Of a stretch of DNA of 59,406 nucleotides, positions 1 to 8,283 are shown piece by piece; positions within the stretch are counted from its first letter, which is position 1, and every line of letters begins with the position of its first letter. The notes under the pieces were generated by a model that had not been told where the DNA came from, made no database searches, and was given only the letters and a program-made list of their open reading frames with translations. Source of the DNA: Roseibium denhamense (GTDB taxonomy: Bacteria; Pseudomonadota; Alphaproteobacteria; Rhizobiales; Stappiaceae); NCBI RefSeq assembly GCF_009711415.1, contig NZ_SMLZ01000089.1, forward strand, positions 1-59,406. The letters are read 5' to 3'. The position numbers and the translations under genes were made by a program.

Positions 1-64
1 CAACTTTCAGGGTCAACACCGAAAATGGAAAAAAATCAAAAAAGGCGAAATAAATTTCATCTCT

Positions 65-100
65 AGAGAATAGCCCATATTTATCAGTGGCTTATTCTCT
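65..100 (-). terminator. hairpin downstream of the biotin/thiolase operon
   Basis: AGAGAATA-GCC at 65-75 pairs with GGC-T-TATTCTCT at 89-100, giving an 11-bp stem with one bulged base. It sits just past the thiolase stop codon, so it may end the minus-strand operon. There is no clean T tract on the minus-strand side, so termination is an inference. The 64 bases left of it are AT-rich and show no complete gene. Confidence 0.4.
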
Positions 101-106
101 TTCCGT

Positions 107-1267
107 CTAAAGGCGGCCGCGCTGAAGAAAGATTGCGCTGGCCAGTCCGCCGGCCGCCGGGATCGCTGCAAGACCGGTTGCCGTAGGGGTGCCAACAGGT
201 TTAGTCTCCGCCTTCAGGATCGCATCGAGATGAACAGCCAAAACGGCACCGGACGCTCCGATTGGATGCCCCCGGGCAAGAGCGCCCCCCAGCTTGTTGA
301 GCCTGTCTTCAGGCACTCCTAGAGCAGTTGATGATGCCAAAACCTGACTGGCAAATGCCTCCATCAACTCAATCGCGCTTAGGTCCTTCGTTTCCAAATT
401 GGCCTCGCGAAGCATTTGCTGAACCAGGGGGACCGGCGCCATGGTCGGGTTTGCGGGATCCCCGGCACCGCTCCGCGCAGCAACTACCCTTGAAAATCCA
501 AGACCGAGTGCCAGTGCCCGCTCTTCCGCCATGACAAGAACCGCAGCTGCACAATCAGCCGAACAGGCCGCTGTCGCCGCTGAAACGCCATAGCCGGGCG
601 TTCCGGCAAAGACCGGCGCCCTGAGGGCCGCCCTTAAACTAAGCCTGCGGCTGAACGGATCCCTCGGCACCGCTTGTTCACCGATCGGGACGATGATGGC
701 TGCCTCGTCCCAATCAGCAGCGGCTGCTTTTTCATGAGAACGGACAGCAAAGGCTGCCTGAGCACCGCGATCAATTTTGTGCGCCTTCCCAAATTGGGCG
801 GCTGCTTCCGCAAGGTCCGGATCAGAAAAGGGTGGCGGGGCAAAGGGCGGGCGCTCATAAGGTACCGGAGGACACTCTGGCGAGATGGGCCGCTGATACC
901 GGATGGCGGACCGGCTATAACTTTCAGCACCACCTGCGAGAACTGCGGTTGCCGCGCCGCTTTCGACAAGGCGGACAGCCATTACAATCGCATCGAGGCC
1001 GGAACAGCATTGGGTGTCGATGGTCATGGCGGGAGCCGATTGGGGCAGGCCGGCCCGCAAAGCCGCAAGGCGGGCCGGATTACCGCCGCCATAAAGGGCG
1101 TTCCCCAATATGACCTGATCGATGTCGTTGGGACTTAGACCCGCATCAATGACCAGCTGGGACAGGACGGGGGCGGCCAATTCGTCCGCTTGATAGGCCG
1201 CAAAGGCTCCGTTTCGCGGAACAACTGCCGTGCGCCGGGCGGCAACAATCACTGCGGACTGGGCCAA
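107..1267 (-). CDS. thiolase-family protein (YhfS-like), degenerate active site
   Basis: This 386-residue protein has the thiolase fold signature: the nucleophile motif TQCCSG (Cys87) and the oxyanion/base motif ARGHPIGASG near residue 330. Thiolases normally cleave 3-ketoacyl-CoA or condense two acyl-CoAs. Two usual catalytic elements differ. The NEAF motif reads MEAF, and the C-terminal Cys of the CxGG motif is Pro370 (GLAAIPAAGG). The nucleophile is kept, so acyl transfer is possible, but normal Claisen chemistry is doubtful. It is the last gene of the bioMNY operon, 12 bp after the acyl-CoA ligase. In Bacillus and Staphylococcus a thiolase (YhfS) and a ligase (YhfT) are likewise linked to bioY. 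The family is clear; the substrate is unknown. Confidence 0.85.
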   Translation of the reverse strand: MAQSAVIVAARRTAVVPRNGAFAAYQADELAAPVLSQLVIDAGLSPNDIDQVILGNALYGGGNPARLAALRAGLPQSAPAMTIDTQCCSGLDAIVMAVRLVESGAATAVLAGGAESYSRSAIRYQRPISPECPPVPYERPPFAPPPFSDPDLAEAAAQFGKAHKIDRGAQAAFAVRSHEKAAAADWDEAAIIVPIGEQAVPRDPFSRRLSLRAALRAPVFAGTPGYGVSAATAACSADCAAAVLVMAEERALALGLGFSRVVAARSGAGDPANPTMAPVPLVQQMLREANLETKDLSAIELMEAFASQVLASSTALGVPEDRLNKLGGALARGHPIGASGAVLAVHLDAILKAETKPVGTPTATGLAAIPAAGGLASAIFLQRGRL

Positions 1268-1279
1268 TCGATTCTTGTC

Positions 1280-2704
1280 CTATGATTTGCCTAAAGTCTC
1301 CATCACGCCCTGGATATCCGGTTTTCCGCCGGATGTCAGCGGAATGTGCTGCCGGAGATGGACCTTCCGCGGTGTTTTGACGTCGCCAAGTGCGGCACGG
1401 CAATAAGCCTGAACCTCTTGCGGGGACAGATCGCCGCCATCAACTTTCTGGATAACAGCCTCCAGGCGCTCGCCCCTTAAGGAATCCGGAAGACCAATCA
1501 CGACGGCCTCGACAATTAACGGGTGGCGTCGAAGCACCTGCTCCACATCTTCGGGAAAGACATTGACGCCGGATGTTACGACCATCCGGCCCGAACGCCC
1601 GGTCAGGTACAACAACCCTGTGGCATCCAGATAGCCTCTATCACCGAATGTCAGCCAGGGACCGTGCCACTTGGTATCGGGCGTATCCCCACACAGATAT
1701 CTTGAAAAAAGGAGCGGGCTTTGCACCCAGATCCGTCCCGGCACGCCGGGTGGATACGGGCTTTCAGGGTTCCCGATAATTACGTCAACGCCTGGAACCG
1801 ATCTGCCGACAGACCCGGATGGAACGCTTCCGTCCTGAGGGGCAGCCGATACAAAACTGGCCTCCGAAGACCCATAGAACTCAAAAACCCTGGTTTTGGG
1901 GAATACGGCTGCATAAAGCTCCACCCGGCCGGCCGGAGACTTGTCGCCGCTCGTCAGGATGAGAGCAATGCACTCCAACGGTCCCGTGTTGGCGGCGCCC
2001 CGTGCCAGAAGCGACAGCTGCGTTGGCGTTGCATAGAGCACCACCGGCCCTGCAACCTGCCTCAAACGCGCAAGACATTGGCGGGGATCAAATCGGTTGA
2101 ACACGTGGACCGGATGCCCCCGGTCTAGTCCATGGACCGCTCCATAAAGATGAAGCGAATGGGTCATCTGTCCGGGCAAAAAAACGGCCACCACGGGCGG
2201 AAAGGCGAATGCCTGATCTGTTATCTTGAAACTTTCGAGCCAGGAGCCTTGAGCACGCACATAGCCTTTCGGCGTCCCGGTCGAGCCTGATGTGAAACCT
2301 GCATAAAAAAGCGTTTCTTCTGACGGGGCGCGTTCCGGCGAGCCGTCAGTGGCCGCAGGCGATTGCAGATCCGGCTGGTGCGTGCACTCCGGCTCCACAA
2401 TCAGGTCCGGGGCTGTCGCCTCAAGGATGGTCTCCCTTTGCTCCCCCGGCCAGTCCGGATTGAGGATCATTGCAATTCGGCCGGCACGGGCGCAGGCAAA
2501 AAACCAGACGAGAACCTCAAGCGGATCTGCCAGAATAAGCGCAACCCGCCCGCCATCCGGCGTCTTGCCGCGCAAAATCCGCTCAACCTCCCCGACGGCG
2601 CCATGAAAGCTCAGCCAGGTATGGGAAGTTGCTCCACTGGTGACGGCAAGCTCATCCGGTCTGCAAGCAGCAAATTCGGACAACCGCTCTCCGATAAAGG
2701 CCAC
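1280..2704 (-). CDS. AMP-dependent acyl-CoA synthetase/ligase (YhfT-like)
   Basis: This 474-residue ANL-superfamily enzyme is short for the family (usually 500-560 residues). The AMP-binding P-loop TSGSTGTPKG is at residues 138-147, and the C-terminal hinge and lid region GRSGRMVVTSGVNVFPEDVE is present. It should activate a carboxylic acid with ATP and CoA. Its position, 14 bp after bioY and 12 bp before a thiolase-like gene, matches the yhfT-yhfS-bioY association of Firmicutes, where the genes belong to the BirA/biotin regulon. The substrate cannot be read from sequence. A biotin-related or pimelate-like acid is an inference from context only. Confidence 0.85.
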   Translation of the reverse strand: MAFIGERLSEFAACRPDELAVTSGATSHTWLSFHGAVGEVERILRGKTPDGGRVALILADPLEVLVWFFACARAGRIAMILNPDWPGEQRETILEATAPDLIVEPECTHQPDLQSPAATDGSPERAPSEETLFYAGFTSGSTGTPKGYVRAQGSWLESFKITDQAFAFPPVVAVFLPGQMTHSLHLYGAVHGLDRGHPVHVFNRFDPRQCLARLRQVAGPVVLYATPTQLSLLARGAANTGPLECIALILTSGDKSPAGRVELYAAVFPKTRVFEFYGSSEASFVSAAPQDGSVPSGSVGRSVPGVDVIIGNPESPYPPGVPGRIWVQSPLLFSRYLCGDTPDTKWHGPWLTFGDRGYLDATGLLYLTGRSGRMVVTSGVNVFPEDVEQVLRRHPLIVEAVVIGLPDSLRGERLEAVIQKVDGGDLSPQEVQAYCRAALGDVKTPRKVHLRQHIPLTSGGKPDIQGVMETLGKS

Positions 2705-2718
2705 AGCGGCTCCTGATC

Positions 2719-3279
2719 TCAGGATCCGTTACGTGACACGAGCGCGCTTGGCAAGCCGCGGGCAATGGTTTGCGCAATGATCGCCGCCAAACCAACCTTT
2801 ACCAGATCGCCGGGAATATAGATGGCGCTACCAAGAGCTGCTTGCGGCAATGTGATACCGGTCATGTAGGAGACACCTGGAATACCAAACAGGTAGACAA
2901 TTCCAATGCCGCCAACCGCGGCGGCAAACGCTGCCGCGACCAGAACCGGCATGTCACGCGTGCTGCGCATAATCAGACCGGCAACAAAAGCCCCGACCGG
3001 CCAGCCGATGAGAAAACCGACTGACGGCCCCATGAACACCCCAAGACCACCACGGCCACCGGACAGAAACGGCGCGCCAAGCGCGACGATAAGAAGGAAA
3101 AGACAGACCGCCAAACCACCACGGACCGGACCCAACATGACGCCTGCGAGCATGACACCGAGGGTCTGCGCCGTGATCGGCACGCCTCCGAGGAATGGGA
3201 TCGCGACCGGTGGAACCAAGCCGAGGGCGGCGATCAAGGCCGCGTAAAAGGCAATGTTGACGAGTGACCGGTCTGTCAT
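2719..3279 (-). CDS. bioY: biotin transporter substrate-binding (S) component BioY
   Basis: This 186-residue membrane protein has about six hydrophobic segments and the BioY pattern of a glycine/proline-rich core (PVAIPFLGGVPITAQTLGVM, then GGRGGLGVFMGPSVGFLIG). BioY is the biotin-binding S component of an ECF transporter in the inner membrane. The length is typical. It lies downstream of bioM and bioN on the same strand with an 89-bp gap after bioN, completing a BioMNY system. The start ATG at 3279 follows an AAGGAAAAAGA-type ribosome site. Confidence 0.95.
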   Translation of the reverse strand: MTDRSLVNIAFYAALIAALGLVPPVAIPFLGGVPITAQTLGVMLAGVMLGPVRGGLAVCLFLLIVALGAPFLSGGRGGLGVFMGPSVGFLIGWPVGAFVAGLIMRSTRDMPVLVAAAFAAAVGGIGIVYLFGIPGVSYMTGITLPQAALGSAIYIPGDLVKVGLAAIIAQTIARGLPSALVSRNGS

Positions 3280-3369
3280 TCTTTTTCCTTCTTAGACATG
3301 GATCCGTTGAGGGACAGTAGCATGTTTGCAATTCGCACGGGCTGGCATTTCTTGGCCGCTTATCCGAGT

Positions 3370-4017
3370 TTATTGGCCATTTCCAGTGTTCTTTCGCGGT
3401 TTTTGCAGGTGGTCCGCCATACCACCAGCGCTACCCCGGGCGCTCAAGGCCTCCGCCACATTGTCAGACATGCGCAGTGACTGAAGCGCAAACGGGGCGA
3501 TGAGCCGCCACGAATTCCGGTGTCCTGTCCGCGCCCTGTAGGCCTCTTGAAGGGCGGCATAGACTTCCAGCATATGCGGGGCAAAACGCAGGACGAGCGC
3601 AATACCAAGTGCAGGCTTGCGCCCGGAAAGGCCAAACCATGACAAAGGACGGAACATTGGCTGGATTGCCTCCAGCATATCGTCCATCCGGGTAGTGATG
3701 GAGACAAAATTCGCAAGCAGGATCATGGCAGCAAGACGCAGGATCATGGTGACACCTTCGAACATCGTCCCGGTCCAAGCGTGAAACGCCAATATGATCG
3801 CACCGATGTACAAGAGACCTTTTAGGCCCAGCAGGCGCTTTAAGCCCGGATTGCCAAGGCTCGCATAACAGGCAACCGCCAAGAGAAGCGCAGCGATGAA
3901 AAGCAAGAGGCTCTCGGCCTGGAACAAGATGAGGCTCATCAAGGCCACGAACAGGAGTTTGACGGAGGCTGGCAGCACATGCGCCCAGGAATTTCCCGGC
4001 AGGTAAATCGACGTCAA
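3370..4017 (-). CDS. bioN: biotin ECF transporter transmembrane (T) component BioN
   Basis: This 215-residue CbiQ/EcfT-family membrane protein has several N-terminal transmembrane helices and a cytoplasmic C-terminal half. That half carries the coupling-helix motifs typical of EcfT: RARTG near residue 165 and SARGS near residue 195. These contact the ATPase. Its start overlaps the end of bioM by 4 bp, showing translational coupling. With BioY and BioM it forms the energized biotin importer. A class-specific assignment (BioN rather than generic EcfT) rests on linkage to bioY. Confidence 0.92.
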   Translation of the reverse strand: MTSIYLPGNSWAHVLPASVKLLFVALMSLILFQAESLLLFIAALLLAVACYASLGNPGLKRLLGLKGLLYIGAIILAFHAWTGTMFEGVTMILRLAAMILLANFVSITTRMDDMLEAIQPMFRPLSWFGLSGRKPALGIALVLRFAPHMLEVYAALQEAYRARTGHRNSWRLIAPFALQSLRMSDNVAEALSARGSAGGMADHLQKPRKNTGNGQ

Positions 4018-4799
4018 AACGCTTCGGCCTCCTGCACAGCCTCAAACTTCCGGTCAATATCCGCCTGGTAGGCCGGCAGGACCTGCGACGGGGTGCCGTC
4101 CATGCGCAGGGTGCCGTCCTCAAGCCACAAGATCCGGTCGAAGCTTTCCAGATGGTCCAAGTGATGGCTGACCATTACTATTTTCTGAGGCAGAGATAAG
4201 AGCATGTGCCGGATCCGGCGGGATGCCAAAGCGTCGAGGCTGGTCAGCGGCTCGTCCAGGACAAGCAGACTGGGTTTCATCACCAAAACTGCAAGAATAC
4301 AGACGAGCTGCTTTTGTCCCTCTGACAGCTCGGCAATGGGTTTGCCAGCCAAATGAAGACAGCCATGAGTGTCTAGAAAGCGGCGGGCCTGGTCCCGGCT
4401 CTCACGCTTGTCCGCACCCAGCTGGGTCAACCCGAACGCGATTTCTTCTTCGACTGTTGGAAAAATGGCCTGATGGTCGGGGTTTTGAAAAACAAATCCG
4501 ACGTGGCGGGGCAGTTCTTTGAGAACGTCAGATGCAATTTGACCGAACAGCTTTAAAGTGCCGCGGCTGGGAGACCGCAAGCCGTTGAGCAGGCGCACGA
4601 AACTGCTTTTTCCTGATCCGTTTAAGCCGATGACACCAATGCGATGTTCTTCCAGCGACAGAGAAATGTTATCGAGGATCTGATGTCCTCCGATCGTCAT
4701 TCCGACTTCTTCAAACGTCGCATATGGCCGCGCACCCGGATCGCACAGGAGCGCCGAACTGTTTGCACCGTCTGCAACGCCTTTGCGCCAAAAAACCAT
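4014..4799 (-). CDS. bioM: biotin ECF transporter ATP-binding component BioM
   Basis: ABC ATPase of 261 residues: Walker A GLNGSGKSS at 58-66, Q-loop Gln at 105, signature LSEGQ at 158-162, Walker B LLVLDEP at 178-184, and the switch His in VSHHLDHL. It powers biotin import with BioN and BioY. The first 28 residues before PYATFEEV look non-conserved, but no in-frame ATG lies between 4799 and the first beta strand, so the start at 4799 was kept. Ribosome site spacing there is loose. It is the first gene of the five-gene operon. I saw no BioR-type palindrome in the 103 bp upstream. Confidence 0.92.
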   Translation of the reverse strand: MVFWRKGVADGANSSALLCDPGARPYATFEEVGMTIGGHQILDNISLSLEEHRIGVIGLNGSGKSSFVRLLNGLRSPSRGTLKLFGQIASDVLKELPRHVGFVFQNPDHQAIFPTVEEEIAFGLTQLGADKRESRDQARRFLDTHGCLHLAGKPIAELSEGQKQLVCILAVLVMKPSLLVLDEPLTSLDALASRRIRHMLLSLPQKIVMVSHHLDHLESFDRILWLEDGTLRMDGTPSQVLPAYQADIDRKFEAVQEAEAF

Positions 4800-4902
4800 A
4801 AATTATCCCGACATCCTCCGGAAGCAATCTCGCTGCCGGGCCCATTTTCACCGTCTCGAGCTGCGCTTATTTACCGGTTCTGCCGCATTGTCAAAGCAGC
4901 GC

Positions 4903-6312
4903 TTAGCCTACCGGGCTGGTTAGCGCCGGCAAGTCGGCCAAATGGTCAATCGTCTGCCTGACCTTGCGAATGGACTGGTAGAACCGGTCATCGCTCTCCT
5001 CCGATCCGAAGGTCAGGCGGATAAACGGTCCCGGTTTGTGATCGCGAACCTGAAAGTAACGTGCTGACAGTACAGCGACGCCCTGCTGCCTCAATGCGGC
5101 TTGCAAACCGTCCGGATCGACCCGGTCGGGCAAACGCAGCCAACCGAAAACCTTCTTCTCATCGCCTTGCAGAAAATCGGGGCTCAACAAGTCAAGCGCC
5201 TTCAAATAGCGGCTCCTGTTGGCCTTCCTTTTCAGGCGCAGCGTTTTGAACAACACACCTTCGCGCACCCAGCCCGCGATCAGCTCGGCTGTTATCGGAG
5301 ACGCCATCCAGGTACTTTCGCCGATCTTGTTGCGGATCGATGGGCCATAGGCTTCCGGAAAATGAACAAAACCGATCCGGCTGCCGGGAGAACAGACCTT
5401 GGATATACTGGCAATAGACGCCGTGCGCTCCGGAGCCAGCGCCCCGAATGCGGGCAAAATGTCAGGCAGAAACGGCGTGTAGGGATCGTCTTCCACGATC
5501 TTGAGATCGGCGGAACGGGCGACGGCAACAAGGTTCTGGCGCTCTTCAAGCGACATCGTGTGGGTCGTCGGGTTCTGCATGTTGGGCATCAAAAAAACGC
5601 CCTTGACGCCATGGGACTGAACCGCCTGTTCAAGGGCTTCCGGGTCCATGGCTCCCAATCCGCCATCTTCGCGCGGCCGCGCGGCAACTGGAACCGGCTT
5701 CAGTCCCAGGCCGGCAAGGGAGCTGAAAATGGACGGATAGGTGAAATAATCCACGGCCACTGAATCCCCGGCCCGGAACAGTGCCTGACAAGTGATCTGG
5801 ATTCCATGCTGCGCCCCGCAGGTGACGGCAACCCGCTGCGCGTCGGCTTCCAGACCGTAATCCTTGAACACGAGAACACCGGTCTCGCGATGGGATTTCA
5901 GACCCTCCGAAGGCACAAACCCATTCAATTGGTCGATCCCGTCTGTCCGGGCCATCCGGGTCAGCCCTTCGGAGAGACTTGGATTGAGATGCGGGTAGGC
6001 GAAATTGCGGGCGAGGTCACAGACCGAGGGCTCGTTTTCCTTTGGGGCCAGCGGAGAAACGGGAGTGCTTTCGGACGCAACATAAGTGCCCCTGCCTGTT
6101 TCGCCCTTCACCAAACGCCGGCGCTCAGCTTCGCTGTAGGCCCTGGTGACTGTGCCAAGCGTTACACCGAGTTGATACGCAAGCTCCCTCTGCGGGGGAA
6201 GACGGTCCCCTTCGCCCAGCGCGCCAGCCTTGATGTCACTTTCCAGCGCATCTGCAATTGCGAGATAGATCGGCCCCTTTGCGGCCGAGATGTCCGGGAT
6301 CCATATTGTCAT
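4903..6312 (-). CDS. MocR-type PLP-dependent GntR transcriptional regulator
   Basis: 469 residues. The N-terminal GntR winged helix-turn-helix spans about residues 12-80 (LPPQRELAYQLGVTLGTVTR). A fold-type I aminotransferase domain follows, from about residue 110 to the end, with the PLP Schiff-base lysine in SISKVCSPGSR (Lys305). MocR proteins sense an amino acid or PLP adduct and control a neighbouring gene. Here the divergent neighbour is a LysE-family exporter, a common pairing. The start WIPDISA agrees with the conserved family N terminus. The gene reads toward bioM but has its own promoter and is probably not part of the biotin operon. Confidence 0.9.
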   Translation of the reverse strand: MTIWIPDISAAKGPIYLAIADALESDIKAGALGEGDRLPPQRELAYQLGVTLGTVTRAYSEAERRRLVKGETGRGTYVASESTPVSPLAPKENEPSVCDLARNFAYPHLNPSLSEGLTRMARTDGIDQLNGFVPSEGLKSHRETGVLVFKDYGLEADAQRVAVTCGAQHGIQITCQALFRAGDSVAVDYFTYPSIFSSLAGLGLKPVPVAARPREDGGLGAMDPEALEQAVQSHGVKGVFLMPNMQNPTTHTMSLEERQNLVAVARSADLKIVEDDPYTPFLPDILPAFGALAPERTASIASISKVCSPGSRIGFVHFPEAYGPSIRNKIGESTWMASPITAELIAGWVREGVLFKTLRLKRKANRSRYLKALDLLSPDFLQGDEKKVFGWLRLPDRVDPDGLQAALRQQGVAVLSARYFQVRDHKPGPFIRLTFGSEESDDRFYQSIRKVRQTIDHLADLPALTSPVG

Positions 6313-6387
6313 GGGTACAATGTTATCATTGACCGATACAATTATTCAATACAGAAGTCTTATAGCGCAATTGTATTTATTGTACCC
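6313..6387. promoter_or_regulatory. ATTGTA/TACAAT operator array between mocR and the lysE-family gene
   Basis: Four copies of one hexamer lie in 75 bp: TACAAT at 6316-6321 and 6337-6342, ATTGTA at 6370-6375 and 6379-6384. The outer copies extend to a perfect 9-bp inverted repeat, GGGTACAAT (6313-6321) and ATTGTACCC (6379-6387). MocR regulators typically bind repeated half-sites in such divergent regions. Operator function is inferred. Confidence 0.6.
6322..6349 (-). promoter_or_regulatory. predicted mocR promoter with almost no leader
   Basis: On the minus strand TTGAAT (6349-6344) is followed after 16 bp by GATAAC (6327-6322). Only 9 bp separate the -10 box from the ATG at 6312, so the transcript would start at or within a few bases of the start codon. 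The promoter lies inside the half-site array, which suits autoregulation. Confidence 0.45.
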
Positions 6388-6410
6388 ACCTCAATCAGAC
6401 AGGTGTCCTT

Positions 6411-7007
6411 ATGGATATGGCCACATTTGCTGCTTTTGCAGTCTTCATCATTGTCATGACCGGTACACCTGGCCCCGGAAACTTAACGTTTTTGGCCGTC
6501 GGAGCATCGGCCGGGTACCGCACAGCCTTTCCCTTGATCGTTGCTTCGCAAATCGGCTCCATTCCGCTGAAGCTCTGCGTGGCCTACGGCCTCGGTCACA
6601 TCATGGCCGGCGGGGGCCCTGTCGTGAACATCTTCAAGGGATTGAGCATGGCCTACATGACCTATCTCGCCTGGCGGATCGTCTCCTTGTCCGTCAAGCC
6701 AAAAGGAACGGTCGCCTTGCCGAGCTTTTGGGAAGGACTGTTGATCCATCCGCTTAGCCCCAAGACATGGGCCATGAACCTCGTTGCGTTTTCCACCTTC
6801 TTGGCAGGAAACGGACTGAGCATTCATGCAAACGCAATCATTCTAACCCTTGGCTTTACGATTGGCGGAATGGTCTTCCACTCGCTTTGGGCTCTAGCGG
6901 GTGTGTCGATTCTAAAAATCGTCGGCGAGGGCAGGATCCTCCGGATAATCACGGTTCTGATGGCGCTTGCTATGCTTGCGTCGACGGTTTGGGCCCTTGC
7001 GATGTAG
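6411..7007 (+). CDS. LysE/RhtB family amino-acid exporter
   Basis: 198-residue inner-membrane protein with six predicted hydrophobic segments and the LysE/RhtB N-terminal motif TGTPGPGNLTFL (residues 18-29). The family exports amino acids or related metabolites using the proton gradient. The gene diverges from mocR across a shared array of operator-like half-sites, so export is probably induced by a MocR effector. The substrate is not predictable. Confidence 0.88.
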   Translation: MDMATFAAFAVFIIVMTGTPGPGNLTFLAVGASAGYRTAFPLIVASQIGSIPLKLCVAYGLGHIMAGGGPVVNIFKGLSMAYMTYLAWRIVSLSVKPKGTVALPSFWEGLLIHPLSPKTWAMNLVAFSTFLAGNGLSIHANAIILTLGFTIGGMVFHSLWALAGVSILKIVGEGRILRIITVLMALAMLASTVWALAM

Positions 7008-7125
7008 TCTGCCGGACTTCCGGTGCAAACAGCAGCTAAAAGGAAGGTTTTAATAACGTTACGGATTATTGCTGATGACGCTTCACAGTTTTGGTAGGCT
7101 ATCGCAGTCTCAGTAAACATGCTGG

Positions 7126-7893
7126 ATGCCTATGATCCGAACTGCGGCAGCTAAAAATTTTTGCAAGCGCTTTGCCTCGGCACTGGCGATGCTATTTCTC
7201 TCTTGCTTTCCAGCGAAAGCGGACCGTCATACACACGTCCAGATCCTCGCAGTCCACTACCCTCCGTTCGAGATGAAAACCGCGATCGATGGCCTCCGTG
7301 GCCATGATCATGAACTTGTCGTTGAAGCATTCAAACGGCGCGGCGTAACAGCGGAAATCGTTTATGTTCCGTGGGCCCGCGCAGTCAGTGATGCCGCAAA
7401 TGGCCGGGTCCCGATGCTGCTTTCTTGCGCCATAACAGGCGAACGCCAGGAAAAATTTGTATTCAGCAAGTCCATTAGTCAGGATGGGTATGGTTTGTTC
7501 TCTCACAAAAGCTCTTCTACAGATGAGATAGAAACTCTTTCGGACGCGACCGGCTACCGCGTCGCCTCCATACCGGGCTATGTCTCGCTTACCAAGCTTG
7601 TGGAAATGGGAATGGACCCTGTAGAGGTTCCAAGCGAAACCCATGCGTTAAAAATGCTTCAGCTCGGGCGGATTGATTTTTTCTATGGCGGTGAGCAGAC
7701 CACCGGCTTTTTCATAAGCCAACTCGGACTGGCCGGAGAGTTTAACTTCATCGGGACGGAATCCTGGGACTATCATCTATGCTTTTCAAAGGCCCACCCA
7801 GACGCCGAGTATTACCGGGACCTGTTTGCGAGCGCTTTTGATGAGTTGGTTGCAGACGGCACCTATGAACGGATACATGCCCGGTACCGTTAG
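7126..7893 (+). CDS. family 3 periplasmic solute-binding protein (orphan)
   Basis: 255 residues with a cleavable signal peptide (hydrophobic stretch ASALAMLFLSCFPAKA, cleavage near residue 32). A type II periplasmic-binding fold of the SBP_bac_3 class follows. Features include VHYPPFE early, the HDHELVVEAFKRRGV-like lobe entry, and ELVADGTYERIHARY at the C terminus. Such proteins bind polar amino acids or serve as sensors. No permease or ATPase gene is adjacent. The signal peptide is also plausible from the second ATG at 7132. The ligand is unknown. Confidence 0.8.
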   Translation: MPMIRTAAAKNFCKRFASALAMLFLSCFPAKADRHTHVQILAVHYPPFEMKTAIDGLRGHDHELVVEAFKRRGVTAEIVYVPWARAVSDAANGRVPMLLSCAITGERQEKFVFSKSISQDGYGLFSHKSSSTDEIETLSDATGYRVASIPGYVSLTKLVEMGMDPVEVPSETHALKMLQLGRIDFFYGGEQTTGFFISQLGLAGEFNFIGTESWDYHLCFSKAHPDAEYYRDLFASAFDELVADGTYERIHARYR

Positions 7894-7947
7894 CAACCTT
7901 TGACACTGCCGGACACCGGAACAACCGGCATCCAGCTTCCCTCAGCG

Positions 7948-8187
7948 TTATCTTCTCAAACGCCGAAGCTCATCGCACCACTTGTCATCAAATGAGGAAC
8001 TGGAACTGGACCGGTCCGACAAGCCGATATCCTGTTGGAGATGACGGGGCAGATCTTTTGCCCGGCGTTTTCTCTGGCCATCGGCCGGAGCGCCGAACAT
8101 TGCCCGTGCCATAAACGTGGCTAATTCTCCAAGAAGAGATTTTCTGCTTTTTTGGTCCAAACGCTGTTTCGCATCCTGTAGGATCAT
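7948..8187 (-). CDS. YjiS-like (DUF1127-type) small protein
   Basis: 79 residues, basic. Near residue 45 is the motif DLPRHLQQDIGLSD, which matches the L..L....L.DIGL core of YjiS/DUF1127 proteins. A serine run and a charged tail follow. The start at 8187 is chosen because AAGGAG lies 8 bases upstream; a longer reading to 8283 would run into the LysR control region. Proteins of this group act in RNA turnover or phosphate/carbon control in Agrobacterium and Rhodobacter, but the role here is unknown. Confidence 0.7.
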   Translation of the reverse strand: MILQDAKQRLDQKSRKSLLGELATFMARAMFGAPADGQRKRRAKDLPRHLQQDIGLSDRSSSSSSFDDKWCDELRRLRR

Positions 8188-8260
8188 CTCTTTAACTCCT
8201 TGTCTTGGATAAGAGATATCGGATGTTTTGCATTGCCTGACCAACGAAATTTCCATAAGT

Positions 8261-8283
8261 ATGAATAAGGAGTACTTATTCAT
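8261..8283 (+). promoter_or_regulatory. hairpin covering the LysR ribosome binding site and start codon
   Basis: ATGAATAAG (8261-8269) and CTTATTCAT (8275-8283) form a perfect 9-bp inverted repeat with a 5-base loop. The AAGGAG ribosome site (8267-8272) lies in the end of the left arm and the loop. The start codon at 8282-8284 lies in the right arm. It could repress translation when folded, or be a DNA operator for the LysR protein. Confidence 0.5.

Noticed and set aside
107..1267. Thiolase as a polyhydroxybutyrate (phaA) gene
   Set aside because: No phaB or phaC is adjacent, the neighbours are biotin-uptake genes, and two catalytic elements are missing.
4800..4902. BioR operator upstream of bioM
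   Set aside because: I looked for a TTATnnATAA-type palindrome, as used by BioR in related bacteria, and found none. Regulation of the biotin operon remains unknown.
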